Shown piece after piece: positions 45,322 to 56,157 of a stretch of DNA of 64,000 nucleotides. A program made the translations under genes and the position numbers. Source of the DNA: Lachnospiraceae bacterium (GTDB lineage: Bacteria; Bacillota; Clostridia; Lachnospirales; Lachnospiraceae); the NCBI GenBank assembly GCA_902363835.1, contig CABJBM010000002.1:124001-188000 (forward strand), in the 5' to 3' direction. How positions within the stretch are numbered: position 1 is the first letter of the stretch; every line of letters starts with the position of its first letter. Below the pieces are notes generated by a model. The model ran no database searches and was not told the origin of the DNA. It was given only the letters and a program-made list of their open reading frames with translations.

Positions 45322-45345
45322 TGTGCCCCCAATAAGTTAGACTTT
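45322..45345. mobile_element. Solitary IS3-like terminal repeat remnant
   Basis: The sequence TGTGCCCCCAATAAGTTAGA followed by CTTT looks like the terminal repeat of IS3-family (IS150-like) elements, whose ends often read TGTCTAACTT..TTGGGG on the other strand. No transposase or opposite end was found nearby. It lies between the GntR gene and the low-GC licD gene. Confidence 0.4.
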
Positions 45346-45375
45346 ATAACGGAATAGTTTTCTTATTTATCTACT

Positions 45376-46245
45376 TTACCACACTTTAATATCTCCATGA
45401 AAATGATACGGTTGTCTCTCATCTTCCGGAGGAAGTTTATTATAATCGCCATACAATACGGTTAATACTTCCTTATAATGCAGTGGAGCCATTAACTTTG
45501 TATCCTCAAAAACCAGTTCTGTGACTTCTTCGGTCCATTCCTTTTTACTTTTAATGTAAAAATAATTTGGTATATAGGAGCTAAAAAATCTCTTATCACT
45601 ATTATCTTTCTTATTCATTGTGGCAGCATACTGTTCCCACTTATATATGATTGGAAGTGGTATTCGTTTTCCTATTGCTGATAATATGGCAATAACGATT
45701 CGCTCATTCGGTTTATATTTTTTATAATTTAATCCAAATCTATGTCCAAAGCCCAAACCAAATAAGATTGTATTCAATCCCAGATTAACAGCACTCATCA
45801 CTTTATTTTCTGATAGCTTATCAATTACAAATATATCCACAAAAATACGGTTCAATTTCTGAGCATCAACTGCCATTTGATGAATCCGAAGCAATTTTTT
45901 ACCTTTACTTTTTGCAGCCAGTTCTTCATAATTAACATCGTCTAATATACATCGCTTTGATGCGCTGTTTCTATAATAAACTCTTGTTGTAAAATCCAAA
46001 AAGAAACTCCCATTATCTTTCGGTTCAACAAACTCCATCTCCGATGTCAATTCTTCTCTTACCACTCTCTGAAATTTATGAAAGTTATTTCTTGTCATGG
46101 CAATATCTGCATCATCATCCCAGGGAATAAAACCATTGTGGCGCACTGCGCCTAAAAGGGTTCCGGAATCCAACAAATAACATATATCATGTTTTCTGCA
46201 AATTCTATCTATCTCTTTTAATATTTTTAAACTTGTTTTATGCAC
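45376..46245 (-). CDS. LicD-family phosphotransferase, start possibly frameshifted
   Basis: About 289 residues from a GTG at 46245. LicD proteins transfer phosphocholine or related groups onto cell-surface glycans. Core motif: [29 protein letters not shown] with the DDD. Base composition is clearly lower in GC than neighbours, suggesting transfer. Start problem: the only good ribosome binding site (AGGAGATAAATA) precedes an ATG at 46268 whose frame stops after five codons (MNSNE). One missing base near 46252-46256 would join MNSNE to [12 protein letters not shown], the expected N-terminus. So the gene may be frameshifted, or use the weak GTG. Confidence 0.75.
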   Translation of the reverse strand: MHKTSLKILKEIDRICRKHDICYLLDSGTLLGAVRHNGFIPWDDDADIAMTRNNFHKFQRVVREELTSEMEFVEPKDNGSFFLDFTTRVYYRNSASKRCILDDVNYEELAAKSKGKKLLRIHQMAVDAQKLNRIFVDIFVIDKLSENKVMSAVNLGLNTILFGLGFGHRFGLNYKKYKPNERIVIAILSAIGKRIPLPIIYKWEQYAATMNKKDNSDKRFFSSYIPNYFYIKSKKEWTEEVTELVFEDTKLMAPLHYKEVLTVLYGDYNKLPPEDERQPYHFHGDIKVW

Positions 46246-46268
46246 TTCATTTATTCATTACTATTCAT

Positions 46269-46864
46269 TATTTATCTCCTCATAGCTTCATGAAACACTT
46301 TACTCACAAAGTAATCATCTCATCCGTCATTCCCGGATATACGGTCACGGCCCCAATCCCGGAAAGATCGCATTATTGTGAGTTGTTCGTATTAACTGCA
46401 CCTCCCTCTCCCATTGTTATAAGGTGAGGCGATAAAAGCTGGAGGTTCCATCACATGCTTGGAAGGTGGAGAATGCCGCACGTCCGTCGAAAAAAAGACC
46501 TGACATTCAAAAGGAAATACTTACTCCTCCAATATGCTAATTATGATCTGGCTATGATTATGCCATAAAAACCGCAAAATATTCCACCATAATCATTATT
46601 CTTATTCTGAAAGAATCTAAGTATCAGGTTAAACACCTGGAGTCAAATGTCATGTAACGCCGACTCCATGAAGTATATACAGGCACGGATAAGCGTTTCC
46701 AGGCGAAAAAAGTACGAGAGCATATCCAATGGATAAACCGAATGGATATGCTCCCGATTTTTAACTTATATAGGGCAGTTCATTTCTCATCTATTTTGCA
46801 ACGCACCCTTTTGCGCACTATTCTGCAAAAATACTATTTTATAACAGCCCCATCCTATTCCAGC
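46269..46864. other. Long gap without a convincing gene
   Basis: About 600 nt between licD and the adaptor gene. I see no ORF with a credible ribosome binding site and product. A minus-strand stretch near 46300-46370 reads GIGAVTVYPGMTDEMITL, faintly like part of a NUDIX ADP-ribose hydrolase, flanked by stops. A terminator-like hairpin lies at 46718-46753. The region may be a scar of past insertion or deletion. Confidence 0.5.
46718..46758. terminator. Terminator-like hairpin after the exporter operon
   Basis: GAGCATATCCA and TGGATATGCTC form a perfect 11-bp stem with a 14-nt loop. A T run follows on the plus strand (CCCGATTTTT), and T-rich sequence follows after 6 nt on the minus strand. 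Confidence 0.6.
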
Positions 46865-48037
46865 CTACTTTACAGTCAGCACCTGTACCTTTTTACCGTC
46901 TTCCAAAGGACTGCTGCTCTGCATCACCACTTCATCTCCTTCAGAAAGCCCCTGGGACACCTCATAATAAGCGTTCTTTTTCTTTCCTTCTGTGATCGCC
47001 GTCTTGACAATGCTTCCATCGGAAACCTTGTATACAAAAGTCCCGGAGTCGTCGGACTGGATACACTTTGCAGGAATGTATACGGAACTGTTTTCCTTAT
47101 TATCAGATACCCTTAAATCTGCTGTCAGGCCGATATAGCTGACCTTGCTTGCCTCTTCCAGCTGTACGGTTACCGTAAACATTCCTGTTGAAGCATTGCT
47201 GACTGCGGATATTTCGGAAATGCTTCCCTGGCAGCTTTCTCCCAGGGGCTGAAGATTGACCTTCATTGCCATCCCGGTTTTCAGCTGGTCAATATCCATG
47301 TCAGCCACCTGGATCTTCACCTTTTTGCCGCTGTCATCAATGACTGTTATTGCCTTGACCTGAGGGGAAACCATCTGGCCCACTTCCGCATAAACGTTTG
47401 TCACCATTCCGGATATTGGGGAAGTGACCTTACAGTCGTCATATTTCTTCTGCACAATATCCAGGGAAGCCCTGGCGCTGTCCAGCTGGGCCTTTGTAAC
47501 ATCGTAATTGCCGGTCTGCCCGTTCCTTGCCGCCTGAAGCTGTGCGGCTGCAATATCCATCTGGGCCTTTGCCCCTTCATACTCTGCCTGGGAAACGGCG
47601 TCCCCGGCGTATAAGGCTTCCATGCGGCTGAAATTATCTCTGGCTGTGTTAAAGGTAATTTCTGCCGGCCTTACACTTGTATTCTGCTGGCTTGCCTTCT
47701 CTGCATTTTTAAAAGCGGCTTCCGCTGCCTGATAACCTGCCCTTGCCTGCTCCAGCTGCAGTTTCACATCCTGATCGTCTACCTGAAACAAAATGTCTCC
47801 CGGATTTACATGATCCCCTTCCTTTACCGGAATCTCTAAAATCCTCCCATTGCTGTTTGGCATTACATCAATGCTGCTGAGGGCTTCCACGGTTCCCTGC
47901 CAGACCATGGTGGACAAATCCTTCCCTGATTTGGCCACTGCCACAGTCACCTCTGTCTGTTTACTTTCTGCCGCACATCCCGTAAGCAAGCCCAACAGTA
48001 TTGCCATTGCCGTAAAACCTGTGAACAATTTCTTCAT
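46865..48037 (-). CDS. RND/HlyD-type efflux adaptor lipoprotein
   Basis: 390 residues from the ATG at 48037, with AGGAGG before it. Signal peptide with lipobox LTGC. Adaptor domains in order: lipoyl half (MPNSNGRILEIPVKEGDHVNPGDILFQVD), a coiled-coil hairpin (about 95-190), the second lipoyl half (DCKVTSPISGMVTNVYAEVGQMV), then beta-barrel and membrane-proximal domains. It is last in the operon with a heterodimeric ABC exporter and another short adaptor, so it probably links the exporter to the cell surface. It has no RND pump partner in the window. Confidence 0.88.
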   Translation of the reverse strand: MKKLFTGFTAMAILLGLLTGCAAESKQTEVTVAVAKSGKDLSTMVWQGTVEALSSIDVMPNSNGRILEIPVKEGDHVNPGDILFQVDDQDVKLQLEQARAGYQAAEAAFKNAEKASQQNTSVRPAEITFNTARDNFSRMEALYAGDAVSQAEYEGAKAQMDIAAAQLQAARNGQTGNYDVTKAQLDSARASLDIVQKKYDDCKVTSPISGMVTNVYAEVGQMVSPQVKAITVIDDSGKKVKIQVADMDIDQLKTGMAMKVNLQPLGESCQGSISEISAVSNASTGMFTVTVQLEEASKVSYIGLTADLRVSDNKENSSVYIPAKCIQSDDSGTFVYKVSDGSIVKTAITEGKKKNAYYEVSQGLSEGDEVVMQSSSPLEDGKKVQVLTVK

Positions 48038-48063
48038 ATTTTCTGACCTCCTGTAAGCCCTTT

Positions 48064-48744
48064 TCATTTCAGATGTATTTTAACAGATGCGTTCATGCCA
48101 AAAACCAGGGGAAGACTTTCTTCGTTTTCAATCGTCACCTTAATTGGAATCAACTGGGTCACCTTTGTATATTCCCCGCTGGTGTTAAAGCTGGGGCTGT
48201 TGGAAAAATAAGTCTGGGTGGCCGGATCAATCTCCGTCACCTGGCCTTTAAAGTTTTTTCCGGGATATGCATCTATTTTCACATCCACCCGCTGTCCTAA
48301 GCGGACCTTCATGATATCTGTTTCTTCCACATTCACTCCAATATATAAGTCCGAGGTATCGGCTACCAGGGCCAGCTCAGATCCCAGGGCAACGGTCTGA
48401 TTGATGGCCCCGTCATTTTTTACCACTGTTCCTGTAATGGGGGAAGTGATATAAGGAAGGACTTCCTGCCGTCCCAGCACCTGGTCCTGTTCCACCAGAT
48501 CACCGTTTTCCACATCCCATGACAAAAGCTTTCCATTGGTTACCGCTTTCACGGAATACAGCTTTGCCGTCACCTTTGCATTGTTTGTTTTAAAATAGGA
48601 TACGTTTGAATCATAGACATAATATCCGGCCACGCATCCGGCAAGCACCAGCAGGATCAGAAGGGGAGCTATGATTTTTTTCAGTTTTCCTGCTCCTGTC
48701 TTTATTTCCTGATCCTCAACATTCATATGTTTGTTTTCCTGCAT
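48064..48744 (-). CDS. Short HlyD-family membrane adaptor protein
   Basis: 226 residues, preceded by GGAGAGGAAAG. One N-terminal helix (about 24-46, IIAPLLILLVLAGCVAGYYVY), then a lipoyl-like domain without the usual long coiled-coil hairpin (AKLYSVKAVTNGKLLSWDVENGDLVEQDQVL; SPITGTVVKNDGAINQTVALG) and a beta-barrel domain. It is shorter than EmrA or HlyD because the hairpin is missing. It is between the ABC exporter pair and the second adaptor. The 116-nt gap before it holds a small hairpin (48787-48812). Confidence 0.85.
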   Translation of the reverse strand: MQENKHMNVEDQEIKTGAGKLKKIIAPLLILLVLAGCVAGYYVYDSNVSYFKTNNAKVTAKLYSVKAVTNGKLLSWDVENGDLVEQDQVLGRQEVLPYITSPITGTVVKNDGAINQTVALGSELALVADTSDLYIGVNVEETDIMKVRLGQRVDVKIDAYPGKNFKGQVTEIDPATQTYFSNSPSFNTSGEYTKVTQLIPIKVTIENEESLPLVFGMNASVKIHLK

Positions 48745-48860
48745 ATTCTTTCCTCTCCGTTCTGTTATTCTCGCGAAGGCAGCGGTCCAAGGTCAGGAGG
48801 TCCTGACTTTGGCGGCTGCCCATGGGGCAAATATCCCATAGCCTGTTGCGGGGTATTTGG

Positions 48861-50696
48861 CTAATCTGCAAACTGGCTGTGATACAGATCTGCATAAAAT
48901 CCTTTCTTCTCCAGCAGCAATTCATGATTTCCCTGTTCAATGATATCGCCGTCCTTCATTACCAGGATTAAATCTGCATCCCGAATGGTGGAAAGGCGGT
49001 GGGCGATTACAAAGCTGGTTCTGCCCTGCATTAATTTGCCCATGGCCTTTTGGATCAACACTTCTGTTCTTGTATCAATGGAGCTGGTGGCTTCATCCAG
49101 GATCAAAATCCTGGGATCAGCCAAAATTGTCCTTGCAATGGTCAAAAGCTGCTTCTGTCCCTGGGATAAGTTGCTGGATTCCTCGTTGATCACCATGTGA
49201 TAGCCGCCAGGCAATGCCCGGATGAATTCATCACAGTGAGCCGCTTTTGCCGCCTCTATGACTTCTTCATCTGTTTTATCAAAATTTCCATACCGGATAT
49301 TATCCATGATGGTGGCATTGTACAGCCATGTTTCCTGAAGCACCATGCCGAACATGGAGCGTAAGTCCCCTCTTGTAAAATCCAGGGTGTCATGACCGTC
49401 GATGAGAATGTGACCGGAATTTAATTCATAAAACCTCATCAGCAGTTTCACCACCGTTGTTTTACCCGCTCCTGTGGGACCTACAATAGCCACCATCTGG
49501 CCGGCATTTATGGCGGAGGAGAAGTCATGAATGATCAATGTATCCGGCTCATAGCCAAAACAAACATTTTTAAATTCCACATTTCCATGAACCGACTGGA
49601 GCTGGATGGGTGTACCGCACTCCGGCACCTGTTCCTGCTCATCTAAAAACTCGAATACACGCTCTGCCGCCGCTGCTGTGGACTGCAGGGTATTGGACAC
49701 GTTGGCGATCTGGGAAATAGGCTGCATAAATGACCGCATGTATTGGATAAACGCCTGGACATCTCCAATCTCAATCACCTTTTCCACAGTCAGATATCCG
49801 CCCAGAAGACAGACACAAACATAACCCAGGTTGCTGATAAAGGACATGATAGGCATCATCATGCCTGATAAAAACTGGGATTTCCAGGCCGATCCGTACA
49901 GCTTGCTGTTGATCTTTCCGAACTTTTCAATGGCTTCCTTTTCTCCGTTAAATATCTGCACCACATTATGGCCGCTGTAAATTTCCTCAATATGGCCGTT
50001 TAAATATCCCAGGCTTTCCTGCTGCTTCTGAAAATATACCTGGGATTTTTTCACCACAAACATGATGAGAACCATGGAAACGAAAAGTACCAAAACAGCC
50101 ACCAAGGTCATCCGGATGCTGATGGATATCATCATGATGACGATTCCCACCAGGGTTGTCACGGAAGTGATGATCTGCGTCAGGCTCTGATTTAAGGTCT
50201 GGCTCACCGTATCCACATCATTGGTGATCCTTGACAATATCTCACCATGGGTCCTTGTATCATAATAATTAAGAGGGAGACGGTTCATTTTCTCCGAAAT
50301 ATTCTTTCTCAGCTCATAGGTGACCTGCATGCTGATGCCGGACATAATATAACTCTGTAAATAAGAGAATACGGCTGATACCAGATAAAGCACTACCAAA
50401 AGCAGCAGCCGGTTTCTGATATAGCGGAAATCCGTTAATAATCCGGTTCCCATCATCCAGGCAATCAGGCCTTCAAACAGCTTTGTGGTGGCCTTTCCTA
50501 AAATCTTTGGCCCTGCAATGGAAAACACAGAGGAACAGCTGGCAAAGAGGATCACCACAATTACAGAGCGTTTATAAGGCTCTAAGTAACGGGCCAGGTG
50601 AAGCATGGTTCCTTTAAAATCCTTTGCGCTCTCTCCTTTGCCCTGAATTGGGCCTCCTTTACCCACGGGGGAACTGGATGGTTTTTTCTCTGTCAT
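48861..50696 (-). CDS. ABC exporter subunit of heterodimeric pair, canonical ATPase
   Basis: 611 residues; the ATG at 50696 overlaps the upstream stop (ATGA), with GAGGAGGAA before it. Six-helix exporter domain, then ATPase: Walker A GPTGAGKTT, signature LSQGQKQLLTIARTIL, Walker B ILILDEATSSID with the catalytic Glu, switch HRL. Pairs with the gene at 50693, whose Walker B Glu is Asp. Such heterodimers (TM287/288, BmrCD-like) export drugs or lipids. An acidic and Gly-rich N-terminal extension of about 25 residues precedes the first helix. Confidence 0.92.
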   Translation of the reverse strand: MTEKKPSSSPVGKGGPIQGKGESAKDFKGTMLHLARYLEPYKRSVIVVILFASCSSVFSIAGPKILGKATTKLFEGLIAWMMGTGLLTDFRYIRNRLLLLVVLYLVSAVFSYLQSYIMSGISMQVTYELRKNISEKMNRLPLNYYDTRTHGEILSRITNDVDTVSQTLNQSLTQIITSVTTLVGIVIMMISISIRMTLVAVLVLFVSMVLIMFVVKKSQVYFQKQQESLGYLNGHIEEIYSGHNVVQIFNGEKEAIEKFGKINSKLYGSAWKSQFLSGMMMPIMSFISNLGYVCVCLLGGYLTVEKVIEIGDVQAFIQYMRSFMQPISQIANVSNTLQSTAAAAERVFEFLDEQEQVPECGTPIQLQSVHGNVEFKNVCFGYEPDTLIIHDFSSAINAGQMVAIVGPTGAGKTTVVKLLMRFYELNSGHILIDGHDTLDFTRGDLRSMFGMVLQETWLYNATIMDNIRYGNFDKTDEEVIEAAKAAHCDEFIRALPGGYHMVINEESSNLSQGQKQLLTIARTILADPRILILDEATSSIDTRTEVLIQKAMGKLMQGRTSFVIAHRLSTIRDADLILVMKDGDIIEQGNHELLLEKKGFYADLYHSQFAD

Positions 50697-52423
50697 TTCA
50701 ATTCCTCCTCGCTAAGCTGTGATAATGCAATTTCCCGGTAAACCTCGCAGGTTTTCATCAATTCCCGGTGGCTTCCCATTCCGGCAATCCTGCCGTGCTC
50801 CAAAACAATGATCTGGTCTGCGTTCATAATGGTGCTGATGCGCTGGGCCACTAAAAAGATGGCGCTGTCACCGGTTTTTTCACGAAGGGCGGCCCGAAGC
50901 TTTGCATCCGTTTTAAAGTCCAGGGCGGAAAAGCTGTCGTCAAACACATTTACAGGTGCTCTTTTTACAAGTGCCCTGGCAATGGAAAGCCTTTGTTTTT
51001 GTCCGCCTGATACATTTCCTCCTCCCTGGGCAATGGAGGTTTCAAAGCCCTCTGGCTTTGAATGGATAAATTCCATAGCCTGAGCCGTATCCGCCGCGTC
51101 TTCCACCTGTTCTTTGGTGGCCTCCCGGTCTCCGTACATTAAGTTGCTTTCAATGGTTCCTGAAAATAAAATCCCCTTTTGGGGAACAAATCCTATGATA
51201 TCCCGCAGCTGATGGACCGGCCAATCCTTAATATTGATCCCGTCAATGAGGATTTCTCCTCCTGTCACATCATAGAACCTGGGGAGTAAGTTCACCAGGG
51301 TGCTTTTTCCGCTTCCCGTAGCGCCGATAAAAGCTGTGGTACGCCCTGGAAGGGCTGTAAACGTAATGTTATGTAAGACATCTTCATCTGCATCCGGATA
51401 CCGGAAGGATACGTTGCGGTACTCCACAACCCCTTTGGAAACCTCCGGGATTTCAGCTGCAGCCTCAGGGTCTGCAATGGAAGGTTCTGTCTGAAGCACT
51501 TCCACAACACGCCTGATGGACACAATGGCTCTTGGAATCATGATGAACATCATGGTCATCATTAAAAACGCCATGATAATCTGCATAACATACTGCATGT
51601 AGGCCATCATATCCCCCACTTCCATCCGGAAGGAGGACACTGCCTTTGACCCTACCCATATGATCAGTAAATTGGTCAGATTCATGATCAGCATCATGGC
51701 AGGCATCATGCCGGAGGTAACCCGATTGACAAACAAATTGGTCTGAGTCAGCCTTGAATTCACCTTTTCAAACCGGTTTTCTTCAAACTTCTGGGTATTA
51801 AAGGCCCTGATCACCAGGGTTCCTTCCAGGCTTTCCCTTACCACCAGGTTTAAACGGTCAATGAGCTTTTGAACAAACTGAAAGCTGGGCATGACAACCG
51901 CCAGCATGCTGAAAACCACCACCAGCAGTAATCCTACGGAAAGAGCAATGACCCATGACATTGATTTGTCTTTATCCAGGGCGTGTATCACGCCTCCGAT
52001 TCCCATGATGGGAGCATAAAATACGATGCGGATTATCATGACGATCAGCTGCTGGATCTGGGTGATGTCGTTGGTCGTCCTTGTGATCAGGGAAGAGGTG
52101 GAGTATTTCTCCATCTCCGCATTGGAAAAGCTTTCCACCTTGGCGAAAATGTCCTTCCGCAGGTCCCGGCTGACACCGGCCGCGATCCTGGCTGCAATAA
52201 GGCCGACTAAAATCGTGCAGCAGGCACTGATCAAAGCGATTCCTAACATCTGAAATCCAATTTTAACGATATACGAGGTATTGCCCGTTGTAATTCCCTT
52301 GTTTACAATATCAGACATGAAATCAGGAAGTGACAAATCGCATGTTGCCTGACCAAACAGCAGCGCCACTGACACTGCTAAAAATAAAAAATACGGTTTA
52401 AAATACCGGAAAAATGTTTTCAA
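50693..52423 (-). CDS. ABC exporter subunit of heterodimeric pair, degenerate ATP site
   Basis: About 576 residues. A TTG at 52423 (MKTFFRYFKPYF) is preferred as start, because AAGGAGGGAATCAG lies just before it; the ATG at 52447 lacks a clear site. Six-helix exporter domain, Walker A GATGSGKST, signature VSGGQKQRLSIARAL, Walker B VNVFDDSFSALD, so the catalytic Glu is Asp, and the switch is QRI instead of HRI/L. Both changes mark the degenerate half of a heterodimeric exporter. It is downstream of the MarR gene in the same direction. Confidence 0.9.
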   Translation of the reverse strand: MKTFFRYFKPYFLFLAVSVALLFGQATCDLSLPDFMSDIVNKGITTGNTSYIVKIGFQMLGIALISACCTILVGLIAARIAAGVSRDLRKDIFAKVESFSNAEMEKYSTSSLITRTTNDITQIQQLIVMIIRIVFYAPIMGIGGVIHALDKDKSMSWVIALSVGLLLVVVFSMLAVVMPSFQFVQKLIDRLNLVVRESLEGTLVIRAFNTQKFEENRFEKVNSRLTQTNLFVNRVTSGMMPAMMLIMNLTNLLIIWVGSKAVSSFRMEVGDMMAYMQYVMQIIMAFLMMTMMFIMIPRAIVSIRRVVEVLQTEPSIADPEAAAEIPEVSKGVVEYRNVSFRYPDADEDVLHNITFTALPGRTTAFIGATGSGKSTLVNLLPRFYDVTGGEILIDGINIKDWPVHQLRDIIGFVPQKGILFSGTIESNLMYGDREATKEQVEDAADTAQAMEFIHSKPEGFETSIAQGGGNVSGGQKQRLSIARALVKRAPVNVFDDSFSALDFKTDAKLRAALREKTGDSAIFLVAQRISTIMNADQIIVLEHGRIAGMGSHRELMKTCEVYREIALSQLSEEELK

Positions 52424-52488
52424 ACTGATTCCCTCCTTTCCTTTCATCTCTCATATTTTCTTTAAAACCCCTTCTTAACTGCCGTAGT

Positions 52489-52995
52489 CTATTGTTTTTT
52501 TTCCTCACCTGCGTCCTTATCCTTCATGATTAAATTCACTTCTTTTTCCATCAGTTCGGAAAACCTTTTCCATAATTTTATTAATTTGCACGCGTCTTCT
52601 TCTCCCATGCCCATGATCACCCGCTCCAGAAGCTCGCTCATCATTCCAGAACATTTCTTCCACATGTTCTCCCCTTCTTGTGTTAAGAAAACGCAGATGT
52701 TCCTGCGGTTTTTGGGATCTATTTCCCTGTATACCAGGCCCCTTTCCTCCAGTGTATTCAGCATCCGGGATGCTGCCGATAATGCGATATTCAGGCTCTT
52801 TGCCAAATCAGAGACATGAATTCCCTTGTTTTCCGGGTTTTCATTCATTCCACCCCGTATTTGATGCAGCGCAAAAAATTCGCTCCGCGTGATTCCTTCC
52901 GGCATACAATTTTTATGGACCTTTTGTTTGCTTCCCATCATCATAGCCAGTTCCTCTTTAAATTTCTTTATGTATTCTTCCTGCCCATCCTTCAC
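52489..52995 (-). CDS. MarR family transcriptional regulator
   Basis: About 168 residues from a GTG at 52995, with AGGGGGA 8 nt before it; a GTG at 53019 is the longer alternative without a site. Winged HTH of the MarR type (about 55-125: TRSEFFALHQIRGG, IHVSDLAKSLNIALSAASRMLNTLEERGLVYREIDPKNRRNICVFLT), with N- and C-terminal dimer helices. It is first in the operon with the heterodimeric exporter and adaptors, and probably controls them. A palindrome lies just upstream. Confidence 0.9.
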   Translation of the reverse strand: MKDGQEEYIKKFKEELAMMMGSKQKVHKNCMPEGITRSEFFALHQIRGGMNENPENKGIHVSDLAKSLNIALSAASRMLNTLEERGLVYREIDPKNRRNICVFLTQEGENMWKKCSGMMSELLERVIMGMGEEDACKLIKLWKRFSELMEKEVNLIMKDKDAGEEKKQ

Positions 52996-53024
52996 AACAA
53001 AAATCCCCCTATTTTTCACTTAAC

Positions 53025-53036
53025 ATTGTTAACAAT
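53025..53036. promoter_or_regulatory. MarR-type palindromic operator candidate
   Basis: ATTGTTAACAAT, a perfect 12-bp palindrome about 30 nt before the MarR start. Palindromes with TTGTTAACAA-like cores are typical for MarR autoregulation. Confidence 0.55.
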
Positions 53037-53157
53037 TTTCAATGTTTATCATTCTACATCCGTTTAAATGGAGTGTCAATTATCTTTTTATTAAATTTTT
53101 ATGCATTTTCTGGAAATCAGCCAGGATTATTCTGGGATCAAAACCAGAGAAACCTCG

Positions 53158-53209
53158 CAAAAATACCGGTGGAATGCCCTCTTTTTCAAGAGCATTCCAC
53201 CGGTATTTG
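53158..53209 (-). terminator. Terminator at the end of the cellobiose-type PTS operon
   Basis: AAATACCGGTGGAATGC pairs with GCATTCCACCGGTATTT, a perfect 17-bp stem with a 14-nt loop and TTTTTG on the minus strand. It also separates this operon from the MarR gene. Confidence 0.8.
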
Positions 53210-53221
53210 ATTCCATGATTC

Positions 53222-54682
<1,461 letters not shown>

Positions 54683-54717
54683 TTATCAGATATTTCCGTC
54701 AGTCCATGGCCTTAGAA

Positions 54718-56157
54718 TCAGTCAAAGTCTTCCCCCTTTGATTCAATCAGTTTTTTATACCAGAAGAAGGAATCCTTTCTGATCCTCCTGCATTCCTTAG
54801 GATCATCGTCAGTGCGGTCAACATACACAAATCCATACCGTTTCTTAACGCCGTTGCTGGTGGACAGAAGATCAATGGCAGACCAGGGGCAATAGGTCAG
54901 AACCTGGACGCCAGAATCCATGGCCTTTTTTAAAGACTTTATGTGATCTCTTAAGTATTTGATCCTGTAAGGATCATGGATTTTGCCATCTTCTGTCAGG
55001 CTGTCGTAAGCCCCCAGGCCATTTTCCGTAATCATCAAAGGTTTATTGTAGCGCATGTAAATGTCCCTCAGCAAATATTCCAGGCCAATGGGATCAATGG
55101 CCCAATCCCAGTCCGTGGTATCCAGCATGGGATTTGGGCACATCTGGAAAAATCCCGGCTGGTGCTCATGGCCATCCATGGCTCCCTTTACGCCGGTCCA
55201 GTTGACTCCGGCAAACCTAAGCTCATCCTCCTCTGAACATGCTTTTGCGCATTCGCTGGAATAGTAATTCAAAGCAAGGAAATCCGAATACCCTTCCTTA
55301 ATCAGTTCCATATCGCCAGGCTCTATATTTGGCGCAAGCCCCTTTGATTCAAGGTAAACCATGGCTGATTTTGTATAAAATCCTTTAAAGTAAATGTCAA
55401 GATAATATCCATTATGTAAGTCATGAGCGTTCTGGGCCGCCATAACATCCTCAGGCCTGCTGGTAAGGGGATACACCGGCGCGTAGCCGATGGCTGCTCC
55501 CACCTGTCCTCCCGGCACTTTCTCGTGAACCAGCTTGCAGGCAATGGCATGGGCCAGATTCATATGATGATTGATCTGGTATCTTAACTGATGGTTTGAC
55601 TGCAGCTCCTGGGGAATAAAGCATTTCTGGGTCCAAAACTGCACGATAATGCTTTGCTCGTTAATTGTTGTCCAGTATTTTACCTTATCCTTAAATTCCT
55701 CAATGATGTAAGCTGCGTAATATTCAAAATCCCTGACAACTTCCCTGCTCAGCCAGCCGTTGTATTTTTCCACAAGAGCCCAGGGCAGGTCATAATGATA
55801 AAGGGTTACAATGGGCTCAATGCCGTGAAAAAGCAATTCATCAATCAAATCCCTGTAAAACTGTATCCCTTCTTCATTCACTTCCCCAACGCCATCAGGG
55901 AAAACTCTGCTCCATGCAATGGAGAAACGGTAAGCCGTAAATCCCATTTCCTTCATTAAGGCAACGTCTTCCTTAAAATGATGGTAATGATCGCTTGCGA
56001 TCTGGGCTGTTGCAAAACCTCTTTTTTCATAATTATCTTTATTGATAACATCCTGCTGGGATGCCTTTTTCCCATGGGAAAGTGCCGCTCCCTCCACCTG
56101 ATAGGCAGAGGTTGACGCACCCCATAAAAAATCATCCGGAAAACCTTTTTTAAGCAT
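54718..56157 (-). CDS. GH1 6-phospho-beta-glucosidase
   Basis: 479 residues; the start overlaps the EIIA gene by 8 nt. N-terminus DFLWGASTSAYQVEGAA; acid/base Glu in YWTTINEQS; nucleophile Glu in MITENGLGAYD; phosphate-site pattern in TSNGVKKRYGFVYVD. It cleaves imported 6-phospho-beta-glucosides such as cellobiose-6-phosphate. It is directly downstream of the EIIB-EIIC-EIIA genes, 47 nt before the Gln-variant GH1. Catalytic residues are complete, so this is probably the main hydrolase of the locus. Confidence 0.93.
   Translation of the reverse strand: MLKKGFPDDFLWGASTSAYQVEGAALSHGKKASQQDVINKDNYEKRGFATAQIASDHYHHFKEDVALMKEMGFTAYRFSIAWSRVFPDGVGEVNEEGIQFYRDLIDELLFHGIEPIVTLYHYDLPWALVEKYNGWLSREVVRDFEYYAAYIIEEFKDKVKYWTTINEQSIIVQFWTQKCFIPQELQSNHQLRYQINHHMNLAHAIACKLVHEKVPGGQVGAAIGYAPVYPLTSRPEDVMAAQNAHDLHNGYYLDIYFKGFYTKSAMVYLESKGLAPNIEPGDMELIKEGYSDFLALNYYSSECAKACSEEDELRFAGVNWTGVKGAMDGHEHQPGFFQMCPNPMLDTTDWDWAIDPIGLEYLLRDIYMRYNKPLMITENGLGAYDSLTEDGKIHDPYRIKYLRDHIKSLKKAMDSGVQVLTYCPWSAIDLLSTSNGVKKRYGFVYVDRTDDDPKECRRIRKDSFFWYKKLIESKGEDFD

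Noticed and set aside
46300..46370. A minus-strand stretch reading GIGAVTVYPGMTDEMITL, like part of a NUDIX hydrolase
   Set aside because: It spans only about 22 codons between stops and the resemblance is too short to call a pseudogene.
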